Counted from the first letter of the stretch, positions 45,475-57,792 are shown. The stretch is DNA of 64,000 nucleotides from Hesseltinella vesiculosa (GCA_002104935.1 MCGT01000015.1:1-64000); one strand, 5' to 3'. Notes: generated by a model not told the origin, from the sequence alone. Made by a program: numbers and translations.

Positions 45475-46059
45475 TTATGATACCCCTTTGCCACTGCTTT
45501 TTTTTTTTGTGATTGCATTTAGAAGCCTATTTTCTTAAAAAAAAAAAAAAATCTCACGAGTCATTTTTGCTGTATTTACTCATGGCAACGGAGTTTCCCG
45601 CCAAAAAAACTCTCTGAGAATTCCTAGAGAAGGAATGCCAATTGGCAGGAATGCGTTTTTTTAAGTTTGACGTGTGAGCTTGCACTGGAGATCACACGAC
45701 AGGGACGGGAGTTCAAAGAGCCTTTGCAATTGGTTTTTGTCATCACCAAATTTCTGGTTGGCTAAACCATGGAGGTATTTGTATTCATCGTGAAAAAAAA
45801 AAAAAAAAAAAAAGGCACAGCCAAAACAAACCAAACACAGAAAAAAAGAAGCACCGTCGCAAAGCTTCTCCATGGATGACTGACTGTGATGATGACCAGC
45901 AAAAGACAAGTCTCGACTGCGGTTGATTTGCACTGGACCAAAAATTCCCTTTCTGGATGGCACCCCGCATGTGAATTTTTAAGGCGTCTCCCCACCGCTT
46001 TTTTTTATTATTTATTTTTCTTTTCGTCTTTTTTTAAACACTTCATCATTGACGCCACG
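45475..46059. other. intergenic, 5' region of the Lon gene
   Basis: A runs (45538-45551, 45793-45813) and T runs. A minus-strand frame at 45661-45963 has no motif and crosses homopolymers, so it is not called. Confidence 0.45.
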
Positions 46060-49000
46060 ATGACCTTGCCTGATTCCCTTGTGGTTGTTCCTCTTACCAA
46101 CAAGGTGCTCCTGCCATCTGTCGTATTGAAATTAACGCTGCGCGGAAAGGAAGCCTCGGCATTGACCCGCAAGTTTTTCAAGCTTGCAGAGCAACGCAAA
46201 CCCATGTACGTCGTCTGTGTGCCTATGCATCCCAGTAACAAACAAGCCGATGATAGTAACAATGCCAACCCCAAGCTCATCACCACTGCTCCTGAACCAG
46301 CTCGCTCCTCATTGCCTGACGATCGCTGGCTCATGCTGTCGCCTTCGCAGGATCGCCTCTTTGACCATGGCTGTGTCGCTCGCATCATGCGTGTGCAGCG
46401 CGCCGGCCTTGGTGCCTTCACTGTCTTTGTCGAAGGCATCTCTCGCTGCAAGGTGGACCGTGTGACCACTGCTCCTGAAGGCGCCGGCCTGGCCACCGTC
46501 ACCCACCTCGACCACCCTTCCAAAGCCCAGCTCGACCAAGCCAAGGATGACCTGATCTCCTTCAAAGCCTTGGCCAAGGAATTCCTGACCAAGATCCGTG
46601 AGCTGCAGCTGCCCGACTCCTTGACCACCCAACTCGCCAAACTCATCGACAATGTCTCGCCCTTGACGCTCGCCGACCTGCTCGTCTCAGTGATCGAAAC
46701 GACCTTTGAAGAAAAACTCTACATGCTGTCCACCACCGATACCAAGGACCGCCTGGCCAAGGCCACCGAATGGATGACCCGCCAACTCCATGTCCTGAAG
46801 ATCTCTGAACAAATCCACTCTAGCATCGAAGGCAAATTGAGCAAAAAACAACGTGAATTCTATCTACGCCAACAGGTAACACAAGACCTACGCCCTCCCG
46901 TTGTTTCTTCTCACTTTTTTATTTATTTTTAGCTGGATGCTATCAAGAAGGAATTGGGTGAATCCGATGGATTTTCCGGTGGCAAAGATGAGGACGATAT
47001 GGCGCAATTGGCCCGGCGATTGGACGAAGCCAACTTGCCCAAAGAAGCCGCCACCACCGTCCAGCGTGAACTCAAACGCATCAAGAAATTGCAGCCTTCC
47101 TCCAGTGAATGGTCCGTCACCCGCAATTATTTGGAATTGGTGGCCGATCTGCCTTGGAACAAGCACTCTGATGAAACACTAGACATTGCTCGTGCAAAGG
47201 ATCAACTCGAAGGCGATCACTTTGGGTAAAAAAAGATGGCTGCGTCATCTCATCAGCTCATCTCTTTTTCTTTACGTTCCCCCCTTCTTAGTCTCGATCA
47301 TGTGAAAAAGCGCATTATCGAGTACCTCTCTGTGGCCAAGATCAAGGGTGATCTGAAGGCCCCCATCCTTTGTTTCGTGGGACCTGTAAGTGCTGTGCCT
47401 TTTGTTTTTTTTTCATGCGGCTCGTGTAACCCCCCTTCGTTTTTATCCTTGCTTCAGCCTGGCGTGGGCAAGACCTCTCTTGGCAAATCCATTGCAACGG
47501 CTCTGTCCCGTGAATTCCATCGCATCTCCTTGGGTGGTGTTCGAGATGAAGCCGATATCCGGGGTCATCGTCGTACTTATGTCGGTGCCATGCCTGGTCT
47601 GATCGTCCAAGGCCTACGCAAGACCGGTGTCAGCAACCCACTCTTCTTGCTCGGTAAATCCAGAGACAGAATGCACAGCCGCAGTTGCCTGACCTTTTTT
47701 TTTGTCCCCTTCTCGCAGATGAAATCGACAAGCTGGTGCATTCCACGCATTATGGTGATCCTGCAGCTGCCTTGTTGGAAGTCTTGGATCCCGAGCAAAA
47801 CAACACCTTCTCCGATCACTACTTGAACATTCCCTATGACCTGTCCAACACTCTGTTTATCGCCACCGCCAACAGCGTCGACACGATTCCAGAGCCGCTC
47901 TTGGATCGCATGGAGCTGATCCAACTGAACGGCTATACCTTTGAAGAAAAGTTGCACATTGCAAAGTCCCACCTGCTACCCAAGCAAACAAAAGCCCATG
48001 GCCTTGAACCCGAACAAGTGCTCATCGAAGACCCTGTGCTGCTCAAGATGGCCGAAAATTATACCCGGGAAAGCGGCGTGCGTAGCTTCGAACGCACCCT
48101 GGCCTCCGTCGTGCGTGCCAAGTGTGTCCAGCTCGCCGACCTGCGCGAGCACAACCGTGAGCAAGATTACAATCCCAAGGTCGACTTGGCAGACATGGAA
48201 GACATCCTCGGCGTAAAGCATCTCCTATTGTTTTGGTGGCCACCGCTGCTGTCATGTTGCTCACTCTCTTTTATTTTTTTATTTCTTGTTAGATTGCTAC
48301 CTTTGAAAAGGAAGTGGCTGAGCGTGATCCCATTCCTGGCGTGGTGACGGGTCTGGCCTATAGCGGCAGCGGCAACGGCGGTATCCTCTTTATCGAAAGT
48401 TCAAAGATGCCCGGCAAGGGTGAATTGCAGCTGACAGGTAAGCTGGGAGGGAATTCTCATATGGCTCGATCGTCAGCCAAGGTGCTGACCCGTTCTTTTC
48501 TTGATACCAGGTTCTCTCGGTGACGTGATCAAGGAGTCAGCACAGATTGCTTTGACCTGGGTCAAGTCACATGCCTATGCTCTCAAGATTGCCTCTAGCC
48601 GCGACCAGAACATCGTAGAAAAATCTGATATCCATGTCCATTTCCCCTCGGGTGCTGTGCCAAAGGATGGCCCAAGTGCTGGTAATGAAGAGTTTGCAAC
48701 AACACAAAAAAAAAAAAAAAGCGCAGACCGCCAATCCCTCTTTTTTTTTTTTTTTTTCCTGCCCAGGTGTCACATTGGTCACTTCTTTGGTGTCGCTGTT
48801 CTCGGGTTATTATGTGCCAACGACAACAGCCATGACAGGTGAAGTGTCACTCCGGGGCCAAGTGCTCCCGGTAGGAGGTATCAAGGAAAAGGTCATCTCT
48901 GCCCATCGTGCCGGCATCCGCAAAATCATCCTGCCCTATCGCAATCGAAAGCAAGTGTCCCAAGACGTGCCTGATCGTGTCCAGCAAGACATCGAGTTTG

Positions 49001-49095
49001 TCTACGCCAAGACCATCTGGGACGTCTTGGAAGCCGCCTTGGTCATCAGCGACAACGAAAAATGGCCTATCCGCACCTACGAAAGCCATTTGTGA
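46060..49095 (+). CDS. Lon-type ATP-dependent protease, peroxisomal
   Basis: Eight exons (46060-46875, 46933-47225, 47292-47385, 47458-47653, 47719-48212, 48293-48437, 48511-48681, 48767-49095) give 845 aa. An N-terminal substrate-binding LON domain ([16 protein letters not shown]) is followed by the AAA+ module with Walker [25 protein letters not shown], Walker B LFLLDEIDK and the sensor [17 protein letters not shown]. The protease domain has the catalytic Ser in PKDGPSAG and Lys in GGIKEKV. There is no mitochondrial presequence, and the protein ends SHL, an accepted variant of the peroxisomal targeting signal 1. It therefore most resembles peroxisomal Lon (LonP2/Pln), which clears damaged matrix proteins. 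All catalytic residues are present. Confidence 0.93.
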
Positions 49096-49135
49096 AGATG
49101 TTTTTTTTTCCTCGACCCTTCCCCACTCACATTCC

Positions 49136-49141
49136 AATAAA
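49136..49141 (+). terminator. polyadenylation signal AATAAA
   Basis: About 40 bp after the stop codon of the Lon gene. Confidence 0.5.
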
Positions 49142-49280
49142 CGTGTATCTTTTGCAAAAATAGAAAAAATAATAATAATAAGCTGGCCATTTTTTTTTTT
49201 TTTGTAACAAAACCAACAAGTATTTTTATTTAATAGAAAAGGAAAGAAAGAATACGCACGTTTCCATTTGGCAGAGGGTT

Positions 49281-50687
49281 CTACTGGTAACCGTTTGTTT
49301 GACCACCAAAACCACCGCCATAGCCATAGCTGCGGTTACCGTTGCTGTTGCTAGGATGTTGGGCATTGTGTCTGGGGATGATAATATGGAGGCCATCGAA
49401 GTAATCGTAATCGTAAATGGGAGGGGCATCTGCAGACAAACTGTTGAACTGGACCCCATCGCTATCCGAGGAAGAGGCAGAGTGGGTTTGGCAGTCCCCT
49501 CTGTTGAACACCACACGATGGTGGGTGTCGGCGGCGTCGAAAAATTGCTGGTGCGTTTGAGTAAGGGAGAATCCAAGACTGGCGCCGCCGGCTTGACCGA
49601 TGTTACTGAGGTAGCTGACATTGCTGCGGGCAGTACTGGGATGGATGGGATAGCTAGCACTGCTGACATCGATGGCATTACCGACGTTGCTGACATTGTC
49701 GACATTGCTGGCATTATTGAAGTTGTTGGCGTTGCTGACATGACTGACGTTGCTGACATGACTGACGTTGATAGCATTGCTGACGTTGCTGACGTTGCTG
49801 GGCTGGTTGGCGTTGCTGGGGAAGCTAGCATGGGTGGCACTGATAGCGTGAGCGGGGAGACGAATTTTCGGGCTGGACTGGCTGCTGCTCATGTCGATGG
49901 GCAGTTGCGTTGTCGAGCTGTGAGCCTCACGATGGTAGGTGGGGTAGTGAGGACCAGGCCGAAGGGGAGAAGGCTGAGACTCAACCAGGCTCAACGGATT
50001 GGCAATGGGAGGAATGGCCACTGGATCGGTTGGAAGAGCGATCGAGGAATGCATAGGAGCGATACTGGCTTGGTTGTTTGCCTGGCGGCCAGCAGCCGTG
50101 TGATTCAGCTGGACAGCTGGTGCTTGGCATGTTTGTTGTCGGTGCATCGAGGTGGACGTGCTGGGAGCGGGAACTGGAACAGGAAGGATCCAAGCGTGAG
50201 GAGCAGGAACACCAGCTGGGGTCAGGAGCACAGGCGCCAGAAGTTGGCGCTCATTTTCAGACGCCGCCTCCGTCGTGGCACGGGACTGACCTAAAAGCAG
50301 GCGGCGCGAATCACCGGGCTGAAGCATGACGTTGGAAGGCGACCAAATGCGATTGAGCTGACGTTGCTCCTCTGTCACCGGCCCAGAACCAGAACCAGCA
50401 GCGGCTTGTTGTGGTTGCTGTTCAGCATCGGTGATCATACGGGCCAGACGGTAGCGAGTGCCAGGGGCATGCAAGTGTGATGCTTCAGGCTCCGGATTGA
50501 AATAAAGCTTGATGGGGTCGGCCCAATGCGAATCGGTAAGCTCGATGTAGCGACGGTTAGGACGAAGCTTGAGTTCCTGGAACGCGTGCTCGATCTGGCG
50601 TTGGTTGCTTTCGTCAAACGGAACAAGCATACGGTTTTCAGCCCAGTAGCACCAAAGTAGTTGGGATGTCGTGGGCTGTTGCGGCAT
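49281..50687 (-). CDS. WWE-like domain protein with Asn/Ser/Val repeats
   Basis: 468 aa in one exon, starting at ATG 50687; the upstream in-frame extension is Phe-rich 5' UTR. The N-terminus resembles a WWE domain: LWCYWAENRMLVPFDESNQR, then IEHAFQELKL, then a second aromatic strand with LYFNPEPE and TRYRLARM. WWE domains bind ADP-ribose chains or partner proteins in ubiquitin and lipase systems; the match here is by pattern only. The middle is Gln/Pro-rich and disordered. Residues encoded by about 49640-49830 form repeats of NVS, NAS and HVSNVS type from short tandem duplications. The C-terminus is rich in Tyr, Asp and Gly (YDYDYFDGLH, YGYGGGFGG). Confidence 0.65.
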   Translation of the reverse strand: MPQQPTTSQLLWCYWAENRMLVPFDESNQRQIEHAFQELKLRPNRRYIELTDSHWADPIKLYFNPEPEASHLHAPGTRYRLARMITDAEQQPQQAAAGSGSGPVTEEQRQLNRIWSPSNVMLQPGDSRRLLLGQSRATTEAASENERQLLAPVLLTPAGVPAPHAWILPVPVPAPSTSTSMHRQQTCQAPAVQLNHTAAGRQANNQASIAPMHSSIALPTDPVAIPPIANPLSLVESQPSPLRPGPHYPTYHREAHSSTTQLPIDMSSSQSSPKIRLPAHAISATHASFPSNANQPSNVSNVSNAINVSHVSNVSHVSNANNFNNASNVDNVSNVGNAIDVSSASYPIHPSTARSNVSYLSNIGQAGGASLGFSLTQTHQQFFDAADTHHRVVFNRGDCQTHSASSSDSDGVQFNSLSADAPPIYDYDYFDGLHIIIPRHNAQHPSNSNGNRSYGYGGGFGGQTNGYQ

Positions 50688-51166
50688 GTCAAGGAAACGA
50701 AAAAAAAAAATGAACAGAGAGTCTGAAAGAAAAAAAAACCTGAGAGTAGGATCACGCGTTTTATATCTTTTTGCTGATTTCATTCATGGATTTCATAAAC
50801 AATGGACAGATGAAGACGCAAGTGTTGTCCAAGTGGACTGCCTAGGTCAAAAGGCTTACGTAAAATGGGGTGCACCGTTGACATGGCCATTGTACAATGA
50901 CTTGAACAAACAAAATAAAAATCAGAGGTCATGCATCAGGCTGGCATTTCATAGGCTGGTCGATCGGCAGGGGCAGGAAGGGACGTGTCTGAAGCCTTGG
51001 CATTTCTTTTTCCAACGACCCCTCCCCCACTGCCCCAGTTTATTATGCAGGTGAAAATGCACCTTGATAGCGCAGGGACCTCCTTTTGGTCATTCTCTTC
51101 ATGCACTTTGCTTTTTTCAACCCTCCAAACCAAGTCAGTTAAATCGGCCTTTCCTTTATTCCTGAC

Positions 51167-52142
51167 ATGCTGGTGCCTGTTATTGATCACAAATTACAAT
51201 GGACCATCGACAACATGGCGGCTCAGGAGATTGCAAGTTACCTAAAATAAATAAATAAACCTCCCATCCACCCGAGGGCAATACCAAAAATGACCTGCTG
51301 TTTTTTTTTCCTTACCAGCAATTCATCAAAACGAGGATGTTGACATGCAACTTTTCAGGATTCAGGTTTTGCTCTCAAAGGTTCCGTATCATAGTTTCTG
51401 GATGGGTTCTGTGTTGTGACACTGTCATGCCACAAAGGGTGGCATTCACTCTGCGAAAGGTTTGCTGTCAAAAAAAAAAAAAAAAGCCGCAGATGGATGA
51501 TGTCAATTTGTTGCCAGGTGCAGGAGAGTGCAGCTACAATGAAAAAAAGGTAAGCAACAAGCTGCTGATGTTAATAATTTTTTTCTGGGCTAGGCATATC
51601 TGGCCATACAGGCTCGAATAGAAAAAGCAAAGCAGCAGTTCCAGCAACTTCAGCACTCCATGACCACTTTGTACCATGGTTTCCACCAAATAAAAAAAAG
51701 TGAGCTTGACAGGTGGTAATGTGGAAATACCAAATTCTTACTGGAATGCAGGGGAAGCTGAGCATCGCACAGCTAGGGAACACTGCCGGTAAAAGAGGCG
51801 TGTCTGGAGGGGCGGGGGGGGGGGAGGAGGTAGCAGGAGTTCATAGTCAAAGTGACCACACTTGAAGGAACACAAGCAGAAGGGTAGTCATAGATCAAGT
51901 AAAAAACATACCAAGGGTTATATTAATCCATGGTGAAAGTCTGTTTGAAAAAGGGCAGTTAGAGGTTTCATGCGACCGATCTATTTGCAGGTCACCAGAG
52001 GATCCTAAATATGTACGACTTGGTAGCCAACGTAGCAACAGCAAGGATGCCCTATGTCTCACAGTTTTATTTGCGTATCAAATCGATGGTACAGTCGCTT
52101 GTGAGTCTACCCTTCGCATTCAATCGAACAAAGAATAGCTGA
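51167..52142 (+). CDS. probable small multi-exon gene, coiled-coil protein
   Basis: Several short coding-looking exons lie in order: 51167-51236 (MLVPVIDHKLQWTIDNMA), 51319 to about 51376 (IHQNEDVDMQLFRIQVLLSK), 51493-51549 (MDDVNLLPGAGECSY), 51594-51699 (AYLAIQARIEKAKQQFQQLQ) and 51991-52142 (ILNMYDLVANVATARMPYVS). The last three joins are in phase with GTAAGC, GTGAGC and TTGCAG sites. The link between the second and third pieces (donor GTTCCG) is weak. The middle exon predicts a short coiled coil. I do not recognise the family. The start may lie further upstream, where 50770-50900 also has coding-like composition. Confidence 0.45.
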
Positions 52143-52587
52143 ACAAGAAAGGCGCAGCGAAGAGCGCTCGGTTATTCCTTTTTTTTTTTTTTTTTTTTTT
52201 TTTGGCAAGCACGCTTTGGCTTTCAGGAACTCCATGCTCAAACTGGGGGATTGCTTGCCTTCTTGTTCCACCAAGTCAAGATCACACACTGAGCGGTCAC
52301 ACAACAGCCTCCGTTTATCTCAAGGGTGCCCAAATCATGCAAAAAAAGCCCGCCCGCCTCGTTGCTGCCTTTGCATTGTGCAGAGGCCGAGAATTATTTT
52401 TTTGGCTTGGGCTTCAAACGGTCGTCTTGGAAACATGATTCACATTTTTATGAAACAAAGTACAGGACAGGATTACTAGAGGTGGCAATAATAAGAATAA
52501 AGTAAAACAAAAAAGAGCGTGTAAAGGGGCTGGCAAGAGAAGGAGCGGGTATAGAGAGAGATGGAAAACAAGAGAGGGGATCTAATT
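52143..52587. other. convergent intergenic region
   Basis: Between the probable small gene (+) and the antiporter gene (-). A long T run (52178-52203) is present. No gene is seen. Confidence 0.45.
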
Positions 52588-55516
52588 CTATGTTGCGTCG
52601 TCGGCCATTTCCAGGCGGTCAATGGCTTGATTGACCTTTTCGCGCCAGTCTCCTTCCTTGGGGATGGCTACGACCTCCAGCGAGAGATCGTCCTCGATGA
52701 CGATATTGCTGACCTCGTCCCAGATATGGATGTGGTCCAGTTTGGTGGTAAACTCGGTGGATTCGTGAGAGCGAGTGATCACCAATGGCAAGGCGCTGAC
52801 AGGCGAGTCGGTGTCATCCTGCGAGCGGAAGAGGTTTTGAAGGTTCGAAGAGCCAGGCGAGGGGGAGCTGAGATCATCCGCAGGCGAAGGGGAGATGGCA
52901 GCAGACAGGTCCTCCTCCGATTTGCCTTTGAGGGGAGTGTGGCGATGGATCCAGTGCTTGATGCTGTTGACACTGAGTTCGTTGCGCTCGACATTGCTGG
53001 CCGTCAGGTTATGGCTGCTACCGGTGTTAGGCTGGGTAAGCACAGCCTGGCTGTTGTTGTTACTGTGCGTAGCCATGGGCGTGAAAGTGATACGGGGGTT
53101 GACAGGCTCGACAAATCGGATGCTCTGGGGCTCGCTAGCAGGCGTGGCAGCAGGCGTGGCAGCGCCGGGGGTCAGTTGGCCGACCTGGCTGGTATGCATG
53201 GTGTGGTCGTCGTCATCGTCTTCGCCAGGCAAAAAGTCTTCGTCATCCAAGTCGTCGTCGTCATCATTGTTGATGTCGATGACTTCGTGGCGGCCGTTCG
53301 GAGTCACGAGGTTGGCTTCTTTGATGGCGATGGCTTCCTCATCCAGACGCTTTTGTTGCAGGGTATTGAAAAGGGTGTTGCGCTCGACCTCAGTCATGCC
53401 TTCATGGTAACTGTGGCGGGAGACTTCGTCCCCATGGTGGTGGTGGTGGTGATGGTGATGGTGGATCTTGGGCAGACGCAGCACTTGGCCGCTGCCGGTG
53501 CTGGTGATCGACAGGGTACGGGTGCGGATTCGTTTGCCGATCTTGAAGAGAGGAATGGTTGTGCCATGGACCAGGGTAGAGGAGAGGACGACAAACAAGA
53601 CGACAGGCACCACCAGGTCAATGGACACATGATGCTGTTCTTGACCCTCGTAAATGTATTCCAATTCGCCCTTTGCGATCATGGCCAAAAACACAGCACC
53701 GACCCCCATGGGGCCAAACCAGCCACAGAAAGCAGCTTCACGGTACGTCTTGAGAGCAGGCATCACGGGCTTCAGAGCCAGCACAATCGGTAAGCGGCGG
53801 AACAACAAGATCAAAATTGCAATCACAACCAAGCGCCAAGGGGACAACCCAATGTCGGCATTGCCAAAGTCGTGCCAAGGCTGATGCAGAAAAAAAAAAA
53901 AAAAAAGAGGGGTGTGAGATGCCATACTCTGCGTTTTTTTTTTTTCATAAGTCCCATGACGTTACAATGATAGCACCAATGTACACAAAAATAGCCAAAT
54001 TGAGCATCATATCAATCACGTCTTGGAAATGGGCTTCTTCAGTTTCTTTGCGGAACCATTCGTCCCAGGAAAAGGCATTGCCAGCCACAAAGCAAGCCAA
54101 CACATCGTCGCTTCCCGAAAAGCCAGTCATGCTCATTAGGAACAGCTGCAGGAAGAGAAAGAGGCAAGTTTGAGTTCCATTGTTCCTTTTCGCAAGATAA
54201 ACAGCCCACTTACAGCCAAGGCAATACCAAATGACAGGAAAGAGGGTTTGTCGATGAGATGTCTAAAAAAGGGAAAAAATGACCATGTGGGAGTGAACAA
54301 CTTTGCCCAAATCTTTGGGTTTCCCATCCTTCTTTTTTTTCATTGCACCCGTTTCCCGTTTTACCTTTGCTCAGACCATTGAAGCACTTTGCAAGCGACC
54401 CAGCCGACCACCGCACCAATGACGCATGACAAGAGGATTTGGAAAAGACAGGTCAGATACACCCATTTCCCGACAGCTTCACCGACCGATGGCTCATTGA
54501 TCAAGAACAGGGCCAAGAATAAAAATGGAAAGCCCATGCCGTCGTTGGCACCACTTTTTTGTTTGTATCAACAATGATGAGCAACAGGTTTGGTTTCAGA
54601 ATCGCACCTCCTCCTTTTTAATATTTACCTTTCAGCTGATAAAGCATTGCGGATATGAGCAGGCACATGTTTTTCAGCAAAACGCCCCTTGACAACAGAG
54701 TTCGCCAAGATCTAAAAAAGTTGGCGTCAATAGGATGATCGATTGCTCCCATCTCTACTTACAGGATCGGTTGGACAAACACAGGCGGCAATGACCAAGG
54801 CGTGTAGCTATGAAGAAGAGGGTGTGAGCTCATTTCTGGGCATTTGTCTACCCCCTTGATTTTCGTCAGATCTTACGTAGTCGATGGGCGGAATCAATGC
54901 CCAGATAAACAAACCACTCACCAACCACATAAACAGCATGACGGGGATCAGAAAATAGAACATCGTACGCCATTCTTTCTTGAGATAATGCCTACAAAGC
55001 TGTCAGTCATCCTCTCAGTCCGGATCTCTGTCGACTTTTTTTTTACTTTGGAAGTTCAATACCAACAGCCATGACCTACAAAAAATAAAAAATAAAAAGC
55101 CATGTGAGTTCCATGCAAACAGGACCCATACCCAATCACCGTGAAGATAGGAAAAACCTTGCTTTTTGAGTGTGAGAGTCTTAGCCTACCTGGATAGCAA
55201 TGACACAGCGAGTGAACTCTTTGGTGATTTCGTCACTTGCATCCCAAGAAGTAGGACTAAAGCCATTGGAAACTAATGGACCAGCTATAATGCCAACGAT
55301 CAATGCAACAACTATTCGGCATAAGCGCGGGTAGCCAGCGAGAAATAATGTCAGCTTTGCTTTGAATCGTGTGCTCGTGGTCTTACAGGCTTCTGATAAA
55401 AAGAGGCGTTCCTTAATAAACATGGAAAAGTAGCCAAAAAAGAGAATGACCCCGCTGAGCACAGCTATGGCTATCGTAAACGGACTGAATTCGCCAGGGA
55501 TCACTTGAACGGTCAT
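52588..55516 (-). CDS. plasma-membrane Na+(K+)/H+ antiporter, Nha1/Sod2 type
   Basis: Nine exons (55190-55516, 55047-55075, 54877-54991, 54763-54807, 54629-54711, 54365-54553, 54214-54262, 53966-54145, 52588-53880) give 769 aa. A CPA1 membrane domain of about 12 helices fills the first 450 residues. Motifs include GPLVSNGFSP, QVMAVGIELPK, VCPTDPILANSVVKGRF and AESGANDGMGFPFL, the last with the Asn-Asp pair typical of Nha1/Sod2 ion sites, and GWFGPMGVGAVF. The long cytosolic tail carries ten consecutive His residues (about 53434-53463), acidic runs (NDDDDDLDDEDF, GEDDDDDH) and C-terminal conserved-looking acidic/hydrophobic blocks. The protein exchanges Na+ or K+ for H+ and supports salt tolerance and pH control. 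The tail is often a regulatory region in fungal homologues. Confidence 0.92.
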
Positions 55517-56839
55517 CGTGGTACTGGCGAATAAATGTTAACAATGATAAAGAGGATCCTTTCAAAATAGACTATAGCTAATCTAAACTAAATACTATTA
55601 AATATGGGTCAACAAGGATCTAAAGGTCAATGTCACTAAAAGGCAAAAGAATGGAAAGAAAGGAAAGACTGGAAGAAAAAAGAAAAAAAAAATTCAGACA
55701 GGCATTTGTCCCAAAATCGTAAAATGGCGGTTGTCCGGAATTGATTGCTGTGCTCGTTCCGAGCCTTTGCGTTGCACACCGCCTCAAAAGAACGTTTACC
55801 CACCCATTTCTTTTTATTCTGCTCTTTCCAGTCAACATTGCAACCTAAACGTTAATTCAAGTGTCACGCCCACTTTTTTTTTTTCTTTTGGGCACCAAAC
55901 AAGATGGGTGTCACATGGAAATCAAAAAAAATTTTTTTTTTCTTTCGAGGCCGACCCGATCAATCCTTCTCTTTGCCAATGATTCTCCACATGTGGAGAC
56001 TCGTTAACAACAAAAACAGATCCTTGGTAAAATGCCCACGTCTTCTACCACCATTGTCGAACAGGTCAGCTGATCTACACCAAATTGAAACAATGTCGAT
56101 GTTCCTTTTTGTGGGGGCTGTCAAAAAAAGGACCCATGAGTCCTTTCAGACTCCTTCTATAAACCGCCTCTCTTCTATTTTCGTGGCTAAATCACTTGAG
56201 CATTCTTCAAATGGCATATGATCCCCAACAAGACTCCCAAGAAGACATGATGGAGCACGGGTAAATCCACCACCGACAATAAACAGCCCTTTCAATGATT
56301 ATTCAGGCGCTTTTGCCCTGATCTGGAAAATTTTTTATGCGCATCGGACCTTGAATAAAGAAAGCGCTTCTTTTGTTGCCAGCTGTCGCGTAGGACGAAC
56401 ATGACCAAGCATGAGGGAGATGTGTTCACTGAAGATGATAATCGTACGTGAAAGGCTGATGGAGCCAGGTCTTTTCTTTGGATCTATTTCAACAGGTCAT
56501 TGCTGTATGTCGATATGGATGGAGCTGAAAGCCCATGAAACATTCCCTCACAGCCCTTGCAAAGACAAAGCAAGCCGCAGCAGGACATTCTCTGTGCAAC
56601 CAACATCAAAAACTGGGTCTTTCTTTGACCATTCATTTTATTTTGTACGCGTTTTATGAAATTGCAATGACGGTGACACAAAAGTAGTCAATATGGCGCC
56701 ATGCATTTACGCATGTGATGGGGCCAGATGCGCTCCTCGTAGCCTATGCCATCAGGAAGACCTTGCAGTGAAATGAAATAAACGAGGCCCTTGACAGACT
56801 TCCCGGGCGCGAAAGTTCTCGTCTGAGACAGTGAATTTT
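55517..56839. other. intergenic, no firm gene
   Basis: 5' region of the antiporter gene, then A/T-rich DNA with scattered short frames on both strands. None has a motif or splice pattern I can support. Confidence 0.45.
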
Positions 56840-57240
56840 AATCAAGGTTATCCTTTTGTTCCAGCATGCAAAATTTGGGTCGAATTTATTCTGAGCAATT
56901 TTGGACTGTGGTATTTTGTTCAGATCGCCTGGGGGGGGTCCCCTGGCGAAAATGGCCGGTTTTTCATTTTTTTTAGCTGGAGAAACGGAGGTGCCAAAAC
57001 GAAACTGACCAAAAGCTGGCTTGACAAGCTTCACCAATCAACTTGATTTTTTCTGTACAGTCACCATTGATGAAGCTGCGCATCCACTCAAAATCTTATA
57101 TTGATTGAATCAGTCAAACGAGATGTGCAGTATTGGTGGTTTTTTTTTTCAAAACGACGAAAAAAAATTGGCCGGCCATATTTAGCCTCCGCACAGGGCC
57201 TTCGATCCTACCAGCTGAGCTTGTGGAAGTGTCGGTAGCC
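56840..57240. repeat. dispersed repeat R, copy 4
   Basis: It contains, in order, GCAAAATTTGGGTCGAATTT, AGATCGCCTGGGG, GGTCCCCTGGCGAAAATGGC, TTTTTTTTAGCTGGAGAAA, GGAGGTGCCAAAACGAAACTG, CGCATCCACTCAAAATC and TTTAGCCTCCGCACAGGGCC. This is the best guide to the full-length repeat (about 400 bp). It lies about 550 bp upstream of the truncated Fanzor-like gene C. Confidence 0.65.
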
Positions 57241-57792
57241 TCCACAGAAGTGCTGGTGGTAGCCTCGACACGATCGTTGTTGTAGGAGCAAATCTTGGCA
57301 CCATGACAAGCAATTGTTGCAATGAAAATAAAGAGACACGCTTTAGACTAGATGGAGAAAGGATGGCAATTAACTGATTAATTACTGCAGGCAAAGTCCG
57401 CTGCGCATCGTTGTTGAACACCTTCAGGAATGGTACGGTAGATATGGGCAAATAAGATTGCATCACGTTCCGTAGATGAAATAGAAGGTAGCCGTCTCTT
57501 TTTTAGTATCAAGGTGAAGATGAGCATACTATGATGAGAGCATGGCCATCGCTATTAATTATTTGTGTTTTACCGTTTCATTTTCACTAACCCACTAGCT
57601 GGTTCTTTCAGGGCGTGCATGTGTTTGACATAGGCACAAAGTTGCCATATTTGATCAAGAGCATTAGCAGTTAAGGATGTCAAGTATTCCCCTTAAATAG
57701 AAACTTGCGTCTCTCTAACCCAAACATTCTTTTGTGCAGTGGTTGCTAAAAAAAAAAAAAAAAACTGAGAAGCAGTAAATAAATTAATTTAG

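Noticed and set aside
49299..50294. Plus-strand frame of 331 aa with ADVADIVDIAG-type repeats
   Set aside because: Antisense of the WWE-like gene; the repeats are the complement of its Asn/Ser/Val tract.
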